Assembly (NCBI GenBank): GCA_049644265.1
Contig: JBARRO010000213.1
Coordinates: 1-33,885 of the forward strand
Length of the DNA stretch: 33,885 nucleotides
From: JBARRO01 sp049644265
Lineage (GTDB): Bacteria > Bacteroidota > Ignavibacteria > UBA10030
Direction: 5' to 3'
Of the stretch, positions 7,860-16,373 are shown piece by piece (the first letter of the stretch is position 1; each line of letters starts with the position of its first letter). Below the pieces are notes generated by a model that did not search any database, was not told the origin of the DNA, and saw only the letters and a list, made by a program, of their open reading frames with translations. The translations under genes were made by a program, and so were the position numbers.

Positions 7860-9469
7860 TGATCCAACCGGAAAAAAGCAGCCTGCTGCGAGTGGCGCCG
7901 CGATTAACACAAATCTTGCGAGTGCTCCTCCATCACAAGCTTCTGGGCGCTCTGCGCGGCAAGAGCCATTGGCCTCCGCCGAAAGAGGTACGGAAAACGT
8001 TCGAGGAACTCGGGCTTACGTTTATCAAGTTCGGACAAGTACTCGCATTGCGGCGCGATCTGTTGCCGGCCGCTTACTGCGTTGAGTTGGAGTTGCTGCA
8101 CAACCATTTGCAGCCAATGGGAATTAAAACGGTGCGTGCGACGGTCGAAGCCGAACTGGGCGCACCGTTGACAAAGTTGTTCTCATCGTTCAGCGAAACG
8201 CCCCTGGCCGCAGCCACCATCGCCCAGGTGCATGAGGCAACAATGGACAAAGGTCGTCACGTGGCCGTGAAGGTCCAGAGGCCCGGCCTTAAGGCAATCA
8301 TTTCGACGGATATCGCGGCAATGACGTATTTGGTAGCCTTGGGAGAAAAGCTCTTCCCGCAACTACGCGCACTTGATCTGTCTGTTGTGGTGCATGAATT
8401 TGCCAACAGTCTGAACCGGGAACTCGACTTCAGTCACGAAGCGCGTTCCATGGTGCTCTTTCGCACTGCGCTGGCAGATGTTCGCGGCCTCTGGATTCCG
8501 AATGTCGTGACGGAGTATTCGAGGAAAACAGTGATCACGATGGATTATTCAGCAGGCGAGCGGGTGGATCTCTACGCCAAGCGGCACGCGAAAGCGATGC
8601 CGAGGGTGATCGAGACCCTGGTAAAACTGATGCTGCAATCGATCTTCGAAGAAGGGTTGTTTCATGCCGACCCGCATCCGGGCAATGTCTTCGTTCTGCC
8701 CGACGGGCGCCTCTCCCTTCTCGATTTCGGGATGACGGGCGATCTTGACGAGCCGATGCGCGAATCGCTGATACTCCTGCTCGAAGCAGTTGTCAAAGGC
8801 GATGCGCGGGGCGCCACCGAGGCATATCTCGAAATGGCGCCGGCAAACGAAGAAGTCAACCGTGCGGCGCTGTTGGTGGATATCAAGGCAACGCTGTACG
8901 AAATACACCAGAGTGACACTGCGGATGTTTCAATCGGGGACGCGTTCGAGTCGCTGATGCATGCCGGAAGTCGGAACGGGGTACACAATCCAGGCGAGTT
9001 TGTACTCTTGACGCGTGCTTTCGTCATCCTGGAATCGATGAGTCAACAACTCGCTCCGAACCATGACTACATGGAATCGTTTCGCAAAGAGATCTCACGC
9101 CTGACCGCGCGGCACTTCTCATTAGAGCATATTAAGGAAAAGACAACGAAGCTTGCGCGCGAAATGGAGCGCTTGATAAATGATGCTCCCGGCGATACGC
9201 GACGCATCCTCAGAAGCATGGCCGAAGGCAAGCTGGGCCGGATACAGGCTCCGGCTCTGGAAGTCCTTGGAGCTCGCCTCAGCCGTAATCTCGAGCGGCT
9301 CACGCGTGCCATTGCTTTCGCGGCTCTCGTGGTCGGCGGCTCGATGCTCTTGATGGCCATGATGGGCGGCTGGCATGATACTCTCGGCCTCGTAATGATT
9401 TTCGGCGGGGTTCTCGGCATGCTCATCACCCGTATCGGTGGATGGCTTCGCAACCGCGGTCGACGCTGA
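7850..9469 (+). CDS. ABC1/UbiB-family atypical kinase-like protein
   Basis: A 539-residue member of the AarF/ABC1/UbiB kinase-like family, which supports quinone and lipid metabolism, probably through ATPase activity. The family's KxGQ motif is at 60-63 (KFGQ), an Ala-rich loop follows in PLAAATIAQVHEA, the ATP-binding Lys is in VAVKVQRPGL (about 143) and the catalytic loop HADPHPGNV (about 272) is followed by LLDFGMTG. Two C-terminal hydrophobic helices (about 485-530) anchor it in the inner membrane. AGGAGGAG directly precedes ATG 7850; ATG 7859 is an alternative that forms TAATG with a short upstream frame. Other quinone genes are not nearby, so a stress-related role in the copper/redox block is possible rather than ubiquinone synthesis. 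Confidence 0.9.
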   Translation: MAVMIQPEKSSLLRVAPRLTQILRVLLHHKLLGALRGKSHWPPPKEVRKTFEELGLTFIKFGQVLALRRDLLPAAYCVELELLHNHLQPMGIKTVRATVEAELGAPLTKLFSSFSETPLAAATIAQVHEATMDKGRHVAVKVQRPGLKAIISTDIAAMTYLVALGEKLFPQLRALDLSVVVHEFANSLNRELDFSHEARSMVLFRTALADVRGLWIPNVVTEYSRKTVITMDYSAGERVDLYAKRHAKAMPRVIETLVKLMLQSIFEEGLFHADPHPGNVFVLPDGRLSLLDFGMTGDLDEPMRESLILLLEAVVKGDARGATEAYLEMAPANEEVNRAALLVDIKATLYEIHQSDTADVSIGDAFESLMHAGSRNGVHNPGEFVLLTRAFVILESMSQQLAPNHDYMESFRKEISRLTARHFSLEHIKEKTTKLAREMERLINDAPGDTRRILRSMAEGKLGRIQAPALEVLGARLSRNLERLTRAIAFAALVVGGSMLLMAMMGGWHDTLGLVMIFGGVLGMLITRIGGWLRNRGRR

Positions 9470-9656
9470 CGCTCCCTGGCGAATACACGCCGGGTTTGTG
9501 CAGCATCGGAAGTGTCAATCTTAGGTTGTGAACGTGACGTTATAGAGAATTCATACGTGATTTTAGATGCATGTTGGTGTCCTGAATTGAGCGCGCATGA
9601 CGAAGGGCAGGTAGGTGAAGGCGAGTTGTAAAACAAACAAAACGTAATGCAAGGCA

Positions 9657-11891
9657 ATGGCTAAAGACCCCGTGTGCGGCATGCAGGTTGACGAGAAGTC
9701 AACACCTCATGTTACGAAATTTAAGGCTACCACCTACTACTTTTGTTCTGCCGGAGACAAAGCCAAATTCGATTCCAATCCCGACTCCTACGTGAAAGGT
9801 CGTGTTGAAGTTGCCCCAAGGGAAGATGCGCACGGACCACATGATGCTCACGACCACAAGCATGGTCTAGAGCCTCCGGTCAATCAACCCGTGCACGAGG
9901 CTCACAGCCACGGAGAGCACGAGGTTTACCAAGGGGACCACCACGGTGCTCACGAAGGGCATTCGGTGGAAGGTTTCAGAAAGCGATTCTGGATATCGGT
10001 CGTCATTACTGTCCCCATCCTTCTTCTTTCTCCCATGCTGCAACATTGGGCGGGTCTGGGCGACTCGCTCCGATTCCCAGTCGATGCATATCTGCTCTTC
10101 GCATTTTCTTCTCTGATATTCTTCTACGGGGGTTACCCCTTTTTAAGGGGCTTCGTCGACGAGATGATTGCCCGAAGACCCGGCATGATGACACTGATCG
10201 CCGTTGCCATTTCCACGGCGTATGTGTATAGCTCCGTCGTTGTGTTTGGCCTTAAAGGAGAAGTTTTCTTCTGGGAGACTGCAACCCTGATCGATATTAT
10301 GTTGCTGGGCCACTGGATTGAAATGAAATCCGTACTCGGAGCATCAAAAGCATTGGAAGAATTGTCAAAGTTGATGCCCTCTGATGCTCACAAGATCATG
10401 CCGGATGGAACAGTGCGGGACATCCCGTTGGGCGAGCTTGTAACAAACGACCGTGTGCTCGTGAAGCCGGGGGAAAAGATACCAGCTGACGGTGATGTTG
10501 TCGGCGGTGAATCATCCGTCAACGAGTCGATGCTGACGGGCGAGTCGAATCCCGTCAACAAAAAAACCGGTGCGAAGGTCATCGGCGGAGCAATCAACGG
10601 TGAAGGGTCACTCACCGTGGAAGTCAAAAGAACAGGGAAGGAATCTTTCCTTTCGCAGGTGATCGATCTGGTCAAAGAAGCGCAGCAGAGCAAATCCAAA
10701 ACACAGGATCTGGCGAACACTGCGGCGCTATCGCTCACAATCATCGCACTTTCGGGTGGTGCAATCACCTTGGTCGTTTGGCTCACAATCATGAATCAAA
10801 GCTTTGCTTTTGCACTTGAGCGAACGGTGACGGTGATGGTGATTGCCTGCCCGCATGCACTCGGACTTGCAATTCCACTTGTTGTTGCCGTGTCGACAGC
10901 CCTCTCTGCGAAGCATGGGTTGTTGATTCGCAATCGGTCCGCATTCGAAATAGCAAGGAACATTCAAGCCGTCATCTTCGACAAGACAGGCACGCTCACA
11001 GAAGGCAAGTTTGGAGTGACCGATATTCTGCAGTTTGAGACCGCACTGAGCGAGAAGGATTTCATGCGGTATGCCGGTTCGGTCGAAGCGAATTCCGAGC
11101 ATCCGATTGCACAGGGCATTGTTCGCTCTGCGGGTGAACTGATGCCCGTTGAAGATTTCAAGGCCATTCCCGGAAAAGGGGCTGAGGGGAAGGTGAATGG
11201 AAAAGAGGTGAAGGTCGTGAGTCCGGGATACCTCCGTGAAAACAACATCGCAGCAAATATCGACGGCGTTGAAAAGCTTAGTGGACAGGGAAAGACTGTT
11301 GTCTTCATTCTGATTGGTGGAAAAGTCTCCGGCGCAGTAGCGCTTGCCGATATTATTCGTCCTGAATCGAAGAATGCGATAGCGATGCTTAGAGAAATAG
11401 GTATTCAGTCGATGATGCTGACAGGCGACAACAAAAAGGTTGCCAAGTGGGTTTCTGACGAGCTTGGATTGAATGAATATTTCGCCGAGGTTCTCCCGCA
11501 TGAAAAAGCAGCGAAGATCAAAGAAGTCCAAGCAAGAGGGCTCGTGGTTGCCATGACCGGCGACGGCATAAACGATGCCCCGGCGCTAGCACAGGCGGAT
11601 GTGGGTATTGCCATCGGGGCCGGAACGGATGTGGCTGTTGAAACTGCGGACATCATTCTTGTAAAAAGCGATCCGCGGGATGTTGTCGCAATGATCAGGC
11701 TTGCGAAAGCGACCTATAGAAAAATGGTACAGAATCTCGTGTGGGCAACCGGATACAACGCGGTGGCCATGCCGCTTGCTGCAGGAGCGCTGTATAGCCT
11801 TGGCATCCTGCTCAGTCCGGCAATGGGCGCTGTGCTGATGTCATTGAGTACCGTAATTGTCGCAGTAAATGCGAGATTGCTAAAAGGATAG
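9657..11891 (+). CDS. copB: Copper-translocating P-type ATPase, CopB (P1B-3, CPH) type
   Basis: A 744-residue inner-membrane heavy-metal ATPase that exports copper (or silver) at the cost of ATP. An N-terminal YHS-like domain (about 1-48, DPVCGMQV and YYFCSAGDKAKF) is followed by a His-rich segment (about 58-105) and about eight membrane helices. Enzyme motifs are intact: MLTGES in the actuator, Cys398-Pro399-His400 in the translocation helix, the phosphorylated Asp442 in DKTGTLTEG, SEHPIA, MLTGDN and GDGINDAPA. CPH instead of CPC marks the CopB group rather than CopA. No heavy-metal-associated CxxC domain is present; YHS and His-rich parts replace it. ATG 9657 has only a weak AAGG just upstream. 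The Met-rich protein upstream is a plausible partner. Confidence 0.93.
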   Translation: MAKDPVCGMQVDEKSTPHVTKFKATTYYFCSAGDKAKFDSNPDSYVKGRVEVAPREDAHGPHDAHDHKHGLEPPVNQPVHEAHSHGEHEVYQGDHHGAHEGHSVEGFRKRFWISVVITVPILLLSPMLQHWAGLGDSLRFPVDAYLLFAFSSLIFFYGGYPFLRGFVDEMIARRPGMMTLIAVAISTAYVYSSVVVFGLKGEVFFWETATLIDIMLLGHWIEMKSVLGASKALEELSKLMPSDAHKIMPDGTVRDIPLGELVTNDRVLVKPGEKIPADGDVVGGESSVNESMLTGESNPVNKKTGAKVIGGAINGEGSLTVEVKRTGKESFLSQVIDLVKEAQQSKSKTQDLANTAALSLTIIALSGGAITLVVWLTIMNQSFAFALERTVTVMVIACPHALGLAIPLVVAVSTALSAKHGLLIRNRSAFEIARNIQAVIFDKTGTLTEGKFGVTDILQFETALSEKDFMRYAGSVEANSEHPIAQGIVRSAGELMPVEDFKAIPGKGAEGKVNGKEVKVVSPGYLRENNIAANIDGVEKLSGQGKTVVFILIGGKVSGAVALADIIRPESKNAIAMLREIGIQSMMLTGDNKKVAKWVSDELGLNEYFAEVLPHEKAAKIKEVQARGLVVAMTGDGINDAPALAQADVGIAIGAGTDVAVETADIILVKSDPRDVVAMIRLAKATYRKMVQNLVWATGYNAVAMPLAAGALYSLGILLSPAMGAVLMSLSTVIVAVNARLLKG

Positions 11892-12239
11892 ATTCGAAAA
11901 AACTAACCAATCACTCTCTTCAGTAGTGATCTGCTTAGACCACTCCAGACTGCAACCAGACCGAAGAAAATCAAAACGAAACTGGCGGTTCTTGCTTGGC
12001 GAACCGGTGTACTACCTGAAACCATGGCTTTTTTTTCGCTGTCCACCTCACAAAAGGAATTAATCCCTTTTTCATCCTTTCGATCTATTCCCCCCGCCCA
12101 AAATCATCAATATTCTCCCATTTAAGCTGCGATACACAAGGGGAGTAGCCCATCCTCTCATGGGGTTGGCACGCCTTCCCACCTGACCAGTCAGTCGAAG
12201 ATGGCTCAGGGTTCGTAAAGACTCTTCAACAACAGTACG
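11892..12239 (+). other. 348-base intergenic stretch after the copper ATPase gene
   Basis: No gene is convincing here. It contains a weak stem (AAAAGG/CCTTTT around 12052-12072) that might end transcription of the ATPase gene, and on the minus strand a short frame for a membrane-type peptide (11903-12025, listed separately). No B12 riboswitch hallmark was found in front of the radical SAM operon. Confidence 0.4.
11903..12025 (-). CDS. Possible 40-residue single-helix membrane peptide
   Basis: On the minus strand ATG 12025 opens a 40-codon frame with a short polar N-terminus, a hydrophobic helix FVLIFFGLVAVW and a basic end LLKRVIG, followed by TAG. GTG 12046 would add seven residues. The pattern (helix then basic tail) is that of small inner-membrane proteins or of a membrane anchor left from a larger gene. 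No clear ribosome site is visible, so confidence is low. Confidence 0.2.
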   Translation of the reverse strand: MVSGSTPVRQARTASFVLIFFGLVAVWSGLSRSLLKRVIG

Positions 12240-12530
12240 GTGAACCGCGTGAATGTTCTGGACAAGGTTTTGCAGGCTGTGAGGCGAACAACGGGGATCG
12301 GAAGACGATCCGATTCCGACGCAGAATTTCTCGGGTGGCAGAAAACTCCCTCGGGAGAACAGTTCGCCCTCTATAATGTGACGGCGGAACAACATCCGCT
12401 CTACCGTTCAACCGTGTCAGAACAGACACTGCGGAGAGAGAACCTGGAAATTCCCTCGACACCGTCTCCGCAAGGGGAACAACGACCATCGAATGATGAA
12501 CGCGACAATACCCAGCCTCAACAAACGTGA
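12240..12530 (+). CDS. Small unknown protein upstream of the radical SAM gene
   Basis: A 96-residue frame that ends 33 bases before the radical SAM gene, on the same strand. Its middle, GEQFALYNVTAEQHPLYRS, followed by TVSEQTLRRENLEIPSTPSP, has the composition of a real globular protein and reminds me of short bacterial proteins containing a LYxVTAxxHPLYxSTVxxxTL pattern, though I cannot name a family. The C-terminal 25 residues are polar and probably disordered. The start is uncertain: GTG 12240 and GTG 12249 are possible, neither with a good ribosome site. It is probably co-transcribed with the next gene. Confidence 0.5.
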   Translation: MNRVNVLDKVLQAVRRTTGIGRRSDSDAEFLGWQKTPSGEQFALYNVTAEQHPLYRSTVSEQTLRRENLEIPSTPSPQGEQRPSNDERDNTQPQQT

Positions 12531-12563
12531 ATACAGCATCCCGATCTCTCAGGAGGAACAAGT

Positions 12564-14642
12564 ATGAACGAACTCACGGCAGGAGTTGAAGCGAGCGACA
12601 TGGAAGATACGGATGCGGATCTTCCCTTGATGAAGGATTATGGTTTTCATGAATTGGATGTGACCATCATTCGCCCCACCAACTACACCGACGATGGCTA
12701 TCCGATCAAAACACGCATCGGCGTCATCCGCAGCAATACCCTGACGCAGATTGGTACTCTTGTCCGTGACATGGAACATGCTGCGTTCTTCAGTGGAATT
12801 TCATTCAATGTTCAAAAGCTTGATGAGGCGATTGAGTGGATACCGGTGAAGGATATTATCCGTCGTTCAAAAGTCTCCGGAGTGAAATCCGTGGTCATGC
12901 TGGTCGGTGTGCAATCGAACCAGTACCCGCGGGCACTGGATATTGCAGACAAATTCCTCCCGGAAGCCATTCCGGTTCTGATCGGCGGATTCCATGTGAG
13001 CGGCATGCTTGCCATGATCGGCGAGACTGACGATCTCAAGGCTGCGATGGCGAAGGGCATCACGCTGGTCGCAGGGGAAGTCGAAGAAGGGAGATTGTCG
13101 ACGGTCGTGGAAGATGTCGTGCGGCAACGGGCGAAGCCGCTCTATAATTTTCTCAACCCTACTCCGAACCTGCTGAACGTTCCGCTTCCCCACATTACGA
13201 AGGACGAATTTGAAAACTTCGCTTCACGCTTTACGACGATTGACACGGGACGCGGGTGTGTGTTCAACTGTGACTTCTGCACGATTATCAACGTGCAGGG
13301 CAGAATCATGCGGCATCGGGAACCGGGGCAAGTCATCGAATTTGTGAGGCAAAGTTATCGCGAGGCGGGAGTCACACACTCGTTTTTTACGGATGACAAC
13401 ACTGCACGCAACCCACGGTGGCGGGAGCTGTTCACGGGACTCGCACATTTGCGGGAAGAAGAAGGGATACCATTCACGTTCATGATGCAGAGTGATCTTG
13501 CGGCGCGGAAAATGCCCGGCGGAGACTTCTTTGTGCAAGCGGCACGCGCGGGCTGCAATCAGGTGTTCTTCGGCGTGGAAAGCGTAAACCGGGAGAATCT
13601 GCGCTCGAAAGAAAAATTTCAGAACCAGGTTGTCGAATACCAGGACCTTGTTGCGCATTGCCATGAGCTCGGGATTGCGTGCCATGCGGGGTACATCCTC
13701 GGATTGCCGTTCGATACCCCGGAAAGTCTTAAGAAGGATATTGCAGAGCTCCAACGCATGATGTTTGATTCTGCGTCGTTCTACATTCTTTCGCCCCTGC
13801 CAGGCTCGAAGGATCACCAGCGATGGTGGCGGGAAGGACGGTGGATGCACGAAGACCTGAACAACTACGATTCCGCACACGTGGCAGTAAAACCGGAACG
13901 CATGTCGTGCGATGAGCTTATGGAAGCGTACCACCACGCGTGGGAGCAGTTTTATTCCACGGATCATATGGTCGACGTCCTGAAGCTCTGGAAGAGGGAC
14001 CCTGCGTATTACAAAGAGAGGCTCTCCTTTTTTGCGTGGTACCTGTATGCATCACGTATCGAACGTCTGCATCCCATGAATTGCGGTTTCTGGAGTGTGC
14101 GGAGACGAAGTGATCGACGGGCTGGTTTTCCCCGTGAAGCATGGATCACATTCTGGTGGAATCGGTCGAAAGAGATTGTCCGGCGCGTGTGGGCGATGGT
14201 GAGACTGTTCTTCCAGCTTGAAGAAGTCTGGCTTCGCAGCAGGCAAAGAGGTCGAATCGAGGAAGGATTGTATGAACTGATCTCAAAGACGAAGCAAGAC
14301 ATGATGGATTGGCGCGATCTGAGCACGAAGGAACTCGCGGCATTCTATGCCAGGCTTTCGCTTGATATGCCGGAGATCCAGGTTCCTTCTCTTGCGCAGC
14401 TGTGGTTCAGGAAACACAATCCGTTTGCGGGCGCTTTTACAAGAATCTACATTCAACGGATCTGGCAACGATGGTATCTCCACATCTGGAACCCGTTCAG
14501 ATGGTTGGAGGTATCGTTGTTCGAAGGCGTTCACGGTTTGCGATTCCTTCGCCATCTTCTGCAGGAAGCAAAAGAGAACAGGGCGGTCTCATTTGAGAGG
14601 ACGAATCAGAGGAGGGACTTTGTTGAACTCGGTGCGAAATGA
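12564..14642 (+). CDS. B12-binding domain radical SAM protein
   Basis: A 692-residue cytoplasmic protein. An N-terminal cobalamin-binding-like domain (about 60-190; VMLVGVQSN, PVLIGGFHVSGM) is followed by a radical SAM barrel with the cluster-binding Cys232, Cys236 and Cys239 (GRGCVFNCDFCTI) and later strand motifs QVFFGVESVN and GYILGLPFDTPE. The last 250 residues are rich in Trp, Arg and aromatic residues and look like a helical extension typical of this unnamed subgroup. The family modifies lipids, cofactors or natural products by radical chemistry, often methylation; the substrate is unknown. AGGAGGA precedes ATG 12564. The 3' end overlaps the start of the glycosyltransferase gene, hinting that the product is a glycolipid or cell-surface molecule. 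Confidence 0.9.
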   Translation: MNELTAGVEASDMEDTDADLPLMKDYGFHELDVTIIRPTNYTDDGYPIKTRIGVIRSNTLTQIGTLVRDMEHAAFFSGISFNVQKLDEAIEWIPVKDIIRRSKVSGVKSVVMLVGVQSNQYPRALDIADKFLPEAIPVLIGGFHVSGMLAMIGETDDLKAAMAKGITLVAGEVEEGRLSTVVEDVVRQRAKPLYNFLNPTPNLLNVPLPHITKDEFENFASRFTTIDTGRGCVFNCDFCTIINVQGRIMRHREPGQVIEFVRQSYREAGVTHSFFTDDNTARNPRWRELFTGLAHLREEEGIPFTFMMQSDLAARKMPGGDFFVQAARAGCNQVFFGVESVNRENLRSKEKFQNQVVEYQDLVAHCHELGIACHAGYILGLPFDTPESLKKDIAELQRMMFDSASFYILSPLPGSKDHQRWWREGRWMHEDLNNYDSAHVAVKPERMSCDELMEAYHHAWEQFYSTDHMVDVLKLWKRDPAYYKERLSFFAWYLYASRIERLHPMNCGFWSVRRRSDRRAGFPREAWITFWWNRSKEIVRRVWAMVRLFFQLEEVWLRSRQRGRIEEGLYELISKTKQDMMDWRDLSTKELAAFYARLSLDMPEIQVPSLAQLWFRKHNPFAGAFTRIYIQRIWQRWYLHIWNPFRWLEVSLFEGVHGLRFLRHLLQEAKENRAVSFERTNQRRDFVELGAK

Positions 14643-15600
14643 AACATGTGCACAGGGGTCTTTCCTCCCCGAGACAAACTTGAATTCCCGAATACGTTTT
14701 GATACCTTTTCAGAGACCACGTACGTTGTGGGGTCTGCGGTTGACATCACCCTCGTTGTAGGAGACCACTTCATCGGGAAGCTCGCGAAAGCATTCGGGA
14801 CGAGACACGTCAGGGGGCAAAGTTTTCCCGGAATCCAAAAAGAAACGGCCGACAAAGTCGATGTCCTCGGTGTGCCTGTCCATGCGTTGGACCGACACGC
14901 GCTCACAGAACTGCTCCAGGAGCTTCCGGAAGGAAAAACGCGAGGCTGGCTGAGCTACGTCAATGTCCACGCGGTGAACCTGGCGAACGAGCTTCCGTGG
15001 TTCAGAGATTTCCTGCGTGAATCATTGATCACGTATTGCGATGGGGAAGGAGTGCGGTTGGGCTCAAAGATTATTGGGAAGCCTTTGCCTGAGCGGATTG
15101 TTCTTACCGACTGGATTTACGATGTCTGTGCAACAGCTCAAGAGCAAAAGTGGAAGCTGTACTTGCTCGGTTCAACAGACATCGTGCTCGAAAAAACTGT
15201 GAGGACCCTTCAAACAAGATATCCCGACCTTCGGTTCGCAGGATTTCATAATGGATTCTTTAAGCCTCAGGAGAATGGATCCATTGTTTCCACTATTAAC
15301 AGATCCCGTCCTGACATTCTCATTGTGGGCATGGGAATGCCCAGGCAGGAAAAATGGATACTCGAAAATATCCGGAACCTCAAAGTTCATCTCATCATGA
15401 ACGCCGGATCTTGCTTCGATTACGTTTCAGGAGAAAAGCGCCGTTGTCCGGCCTGGATGGGTCGTCTCGGACTCGAATGGCTCTTCCGGCTCATGCTCGA
15501 GCCGCGAAGGCTCTGGAAGCGCTATCTCATCGGGAATCCTCTTTTTCTCATGAGAGTCATCCGCGCCCGACTCACCGCGCGTGGGCGTCAGGACAGTTAG
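14623..15600 (+). CDS. WecG/TagA/CpsF-family glycosyltransferase with N-terminal extension
   Basis: A GT26-family enzyme that transfers a sugar (N-acetylmannosamine or its uronate in known members) to a lipid-linked precursor on the inner face of the membrane. The conserved core spans about residues 78-325: VDVLGVPVHALDR, YVNVHAVNLANE, YCDGEGVRLGSKIIG, ILIVGMGMPRQEKW, NAGSCFDYVSGEKRR and a C-terminal RLGLEWLFRLMLEPRRLWKR. Known members are about 240-250 residues; here the frame allows 80 more at the N-terminus. TTG 14623 is chosen because GGAGGG (14611-14616) lies at proper distance and it overlaps the preceding gene by 20 bases, but GTG 14632 or GTG 14728 cannot be excluded. It is translationally coupled to the radical SAM gene. 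Confidence 0.85.
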   Translation: MNSVRNETCAQGSFLPETNLNSRIRFDTFSETTYVVGSAVDITLVVGDHFIGKLAKAFGTRHVRGQSFPGIQKETADKVDVLGVPVHALDRHALTELLQELPEGKTRGWLSYVNVHAVNLANELPWFRDFLRESLITYCDGEGVRLGSKIIGKPLPERIVLTDWIYDVCATAQEQKWKLYLLGSTDIVLEKTVRTLQTRYPDLRFAGFHNGFFKPQENGSIVSTINRSRPDILIVGMGMPRQEKWILENIRNLKVHLIMNAGSCFDYVSGEKRRCPAWMGRLGLEWLFRLMLEPRRLWKRYLIGNPLFLMRVIRARLTARGRQDS

Positions 15601-15692
15601 GAATTCGCTGTCATTTCCGGGTGCTTCCCATTCTGCCATTCATCAATTCCTCGTCGCTGAAAGCCACCAAGAGTTAAGGCTCCATGCCGCAA

Positions 15693-15725
15693 TAAAAAAG
15701 CCGCCACGACGTAAGCGTGACGGCT
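15693..15725 (-). terminator. Rho-independent terminator of the collagen-like/T9SS operon
   Basis: Read on the minus strand, AGCCGTCACGC (stem, one mismatch) pairs with GTGGCGGCT around a short loop and is followed directly by TTTTTT. It lies 23 bases after the stop of the gene at 15748-16356. In plus direction there is no T-run, so it ends minus-strand transcription. Confidence 0.85.
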
Positions 15726-15747
15726 CCTGGTGTAGTATTGAATCTGA

Positions 15748-16356
15748 CTACTTCAGCAACAACATCTTCCTCACCTGGACAAAGCTCGGCGCTGAATTGT
15801 CCGCTGTCAGCGCTTCAATACGGTAGAAGTACACGCCGGTTGGAACCGGACGTCCATCATCGCTCCGGCCGGTCCATGTAACGGAGTGGCGACCCGGCTC
15901 CACAACGTCGTCGAGCAGGGTTACGATCGTTTGGCCCAAAAGTGAGTAGATTTTAATTGCAAGCCGGCTCGCTCTGGGCAGGTCATAACGGATGACAGTG
16001 GACGGGTTGAACGGGTTCGGGAAGTTCTGAAGGAGGTTAAAGTTCGCCGGGATGAGATCACCCTCGCCGTGAACGTCAGAAACGACGTTTTGAACTCCTT
16101 GGAATGCCGCAAATCCGGAGGTGACGACGAGAGAGCCTGAGCCCTGAATCCCCGAAAATGCCTGGCCGACAATGGCTCCCATGCATACTTGCCCTCCTGT
16201 TCCTTTCTGGAACCCGACGGAAAAAGAGTGCCATACGATGGATGATTGCGCCCGCACATCCGCTGGAATCGCCAAGAAGAGAGCGATCGTCAAACTCCGA
16301 GTCCAGTTCCGGAATGTCGTGCGATCATGCGGAGGGAATGAATCGCTTGCAGTCAT
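15748..16356 (-). CDS. Secreted protein with type IX secretion sorting domain
   Basis: A 202-residue exported protein. A long, basic N-terminus precedes a hydrophobic signal segment (LTIALFLAIPADVRAQ). Residues about 40-90 contain a short beta repeat (FQKGTGG, AIVGQAFSGIQGSGS, VTSGFAAFQG) common in front of sorting domains in this phylum. Residues about 104-202 are a FlgD-like type A sorting domain: NFPNPFNPSTVIRYDLP, LLGQTIVTLLDD, PTGVYFYRIEA and a C-terminal RKMLLLK. This directs the protein through the outer membrane by type IX secretion. AGGAGG lies 8 bases before ATG 16356. It follows the collagen-like gene by 17 bases in the same operon, so the two may form one surface structure (inference). 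Confidence 0.85.
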   Translation of the reverse strand: MTASDSFPPHDRTTFRNWTRSLTIALFLAIPADVRAQSSIVWHSFSVGFQKGTGGQVCMGAIVGQAFSGIQGSGSLVVTSGFAAFQGVQNVVSDVHGEGDLIPANFNLLQNFPNPFNPSTVIRYDLPRASRLAIKIYSLLGQTIVTLLDDVVEPGRHSVTWTGRSDDGRPVPTGVYFYRIEALTADNSAPSFVQVRKMLLLK

Positions 16357-16373
16357 GGTATCATCCTCCTCTC

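Noticed and set aside
10728..11531. 267-codon minus-strand open frame
   Set aside because: Antisense to the ATPase catalytic domains; no recognisable motif.
12066..12561. Minus-strand frames of about 107-111 codons
   Set aside because: Mutually overlapping and antisense to the small upstream protein and the ribosome site of the radical SAM gene; no family pattern.
11892..12563. Cobalamin riboswitch in front of the B12-dependent radical SAM operon
   Set aside because: No GCCACTG-type B12 box or other conserved core was found.
13224..13967. 247-codon minus-strand open frame
   Set aside because: Antisense to the radical SAM core including its cysteine motif; composition is that of a shadow frame.
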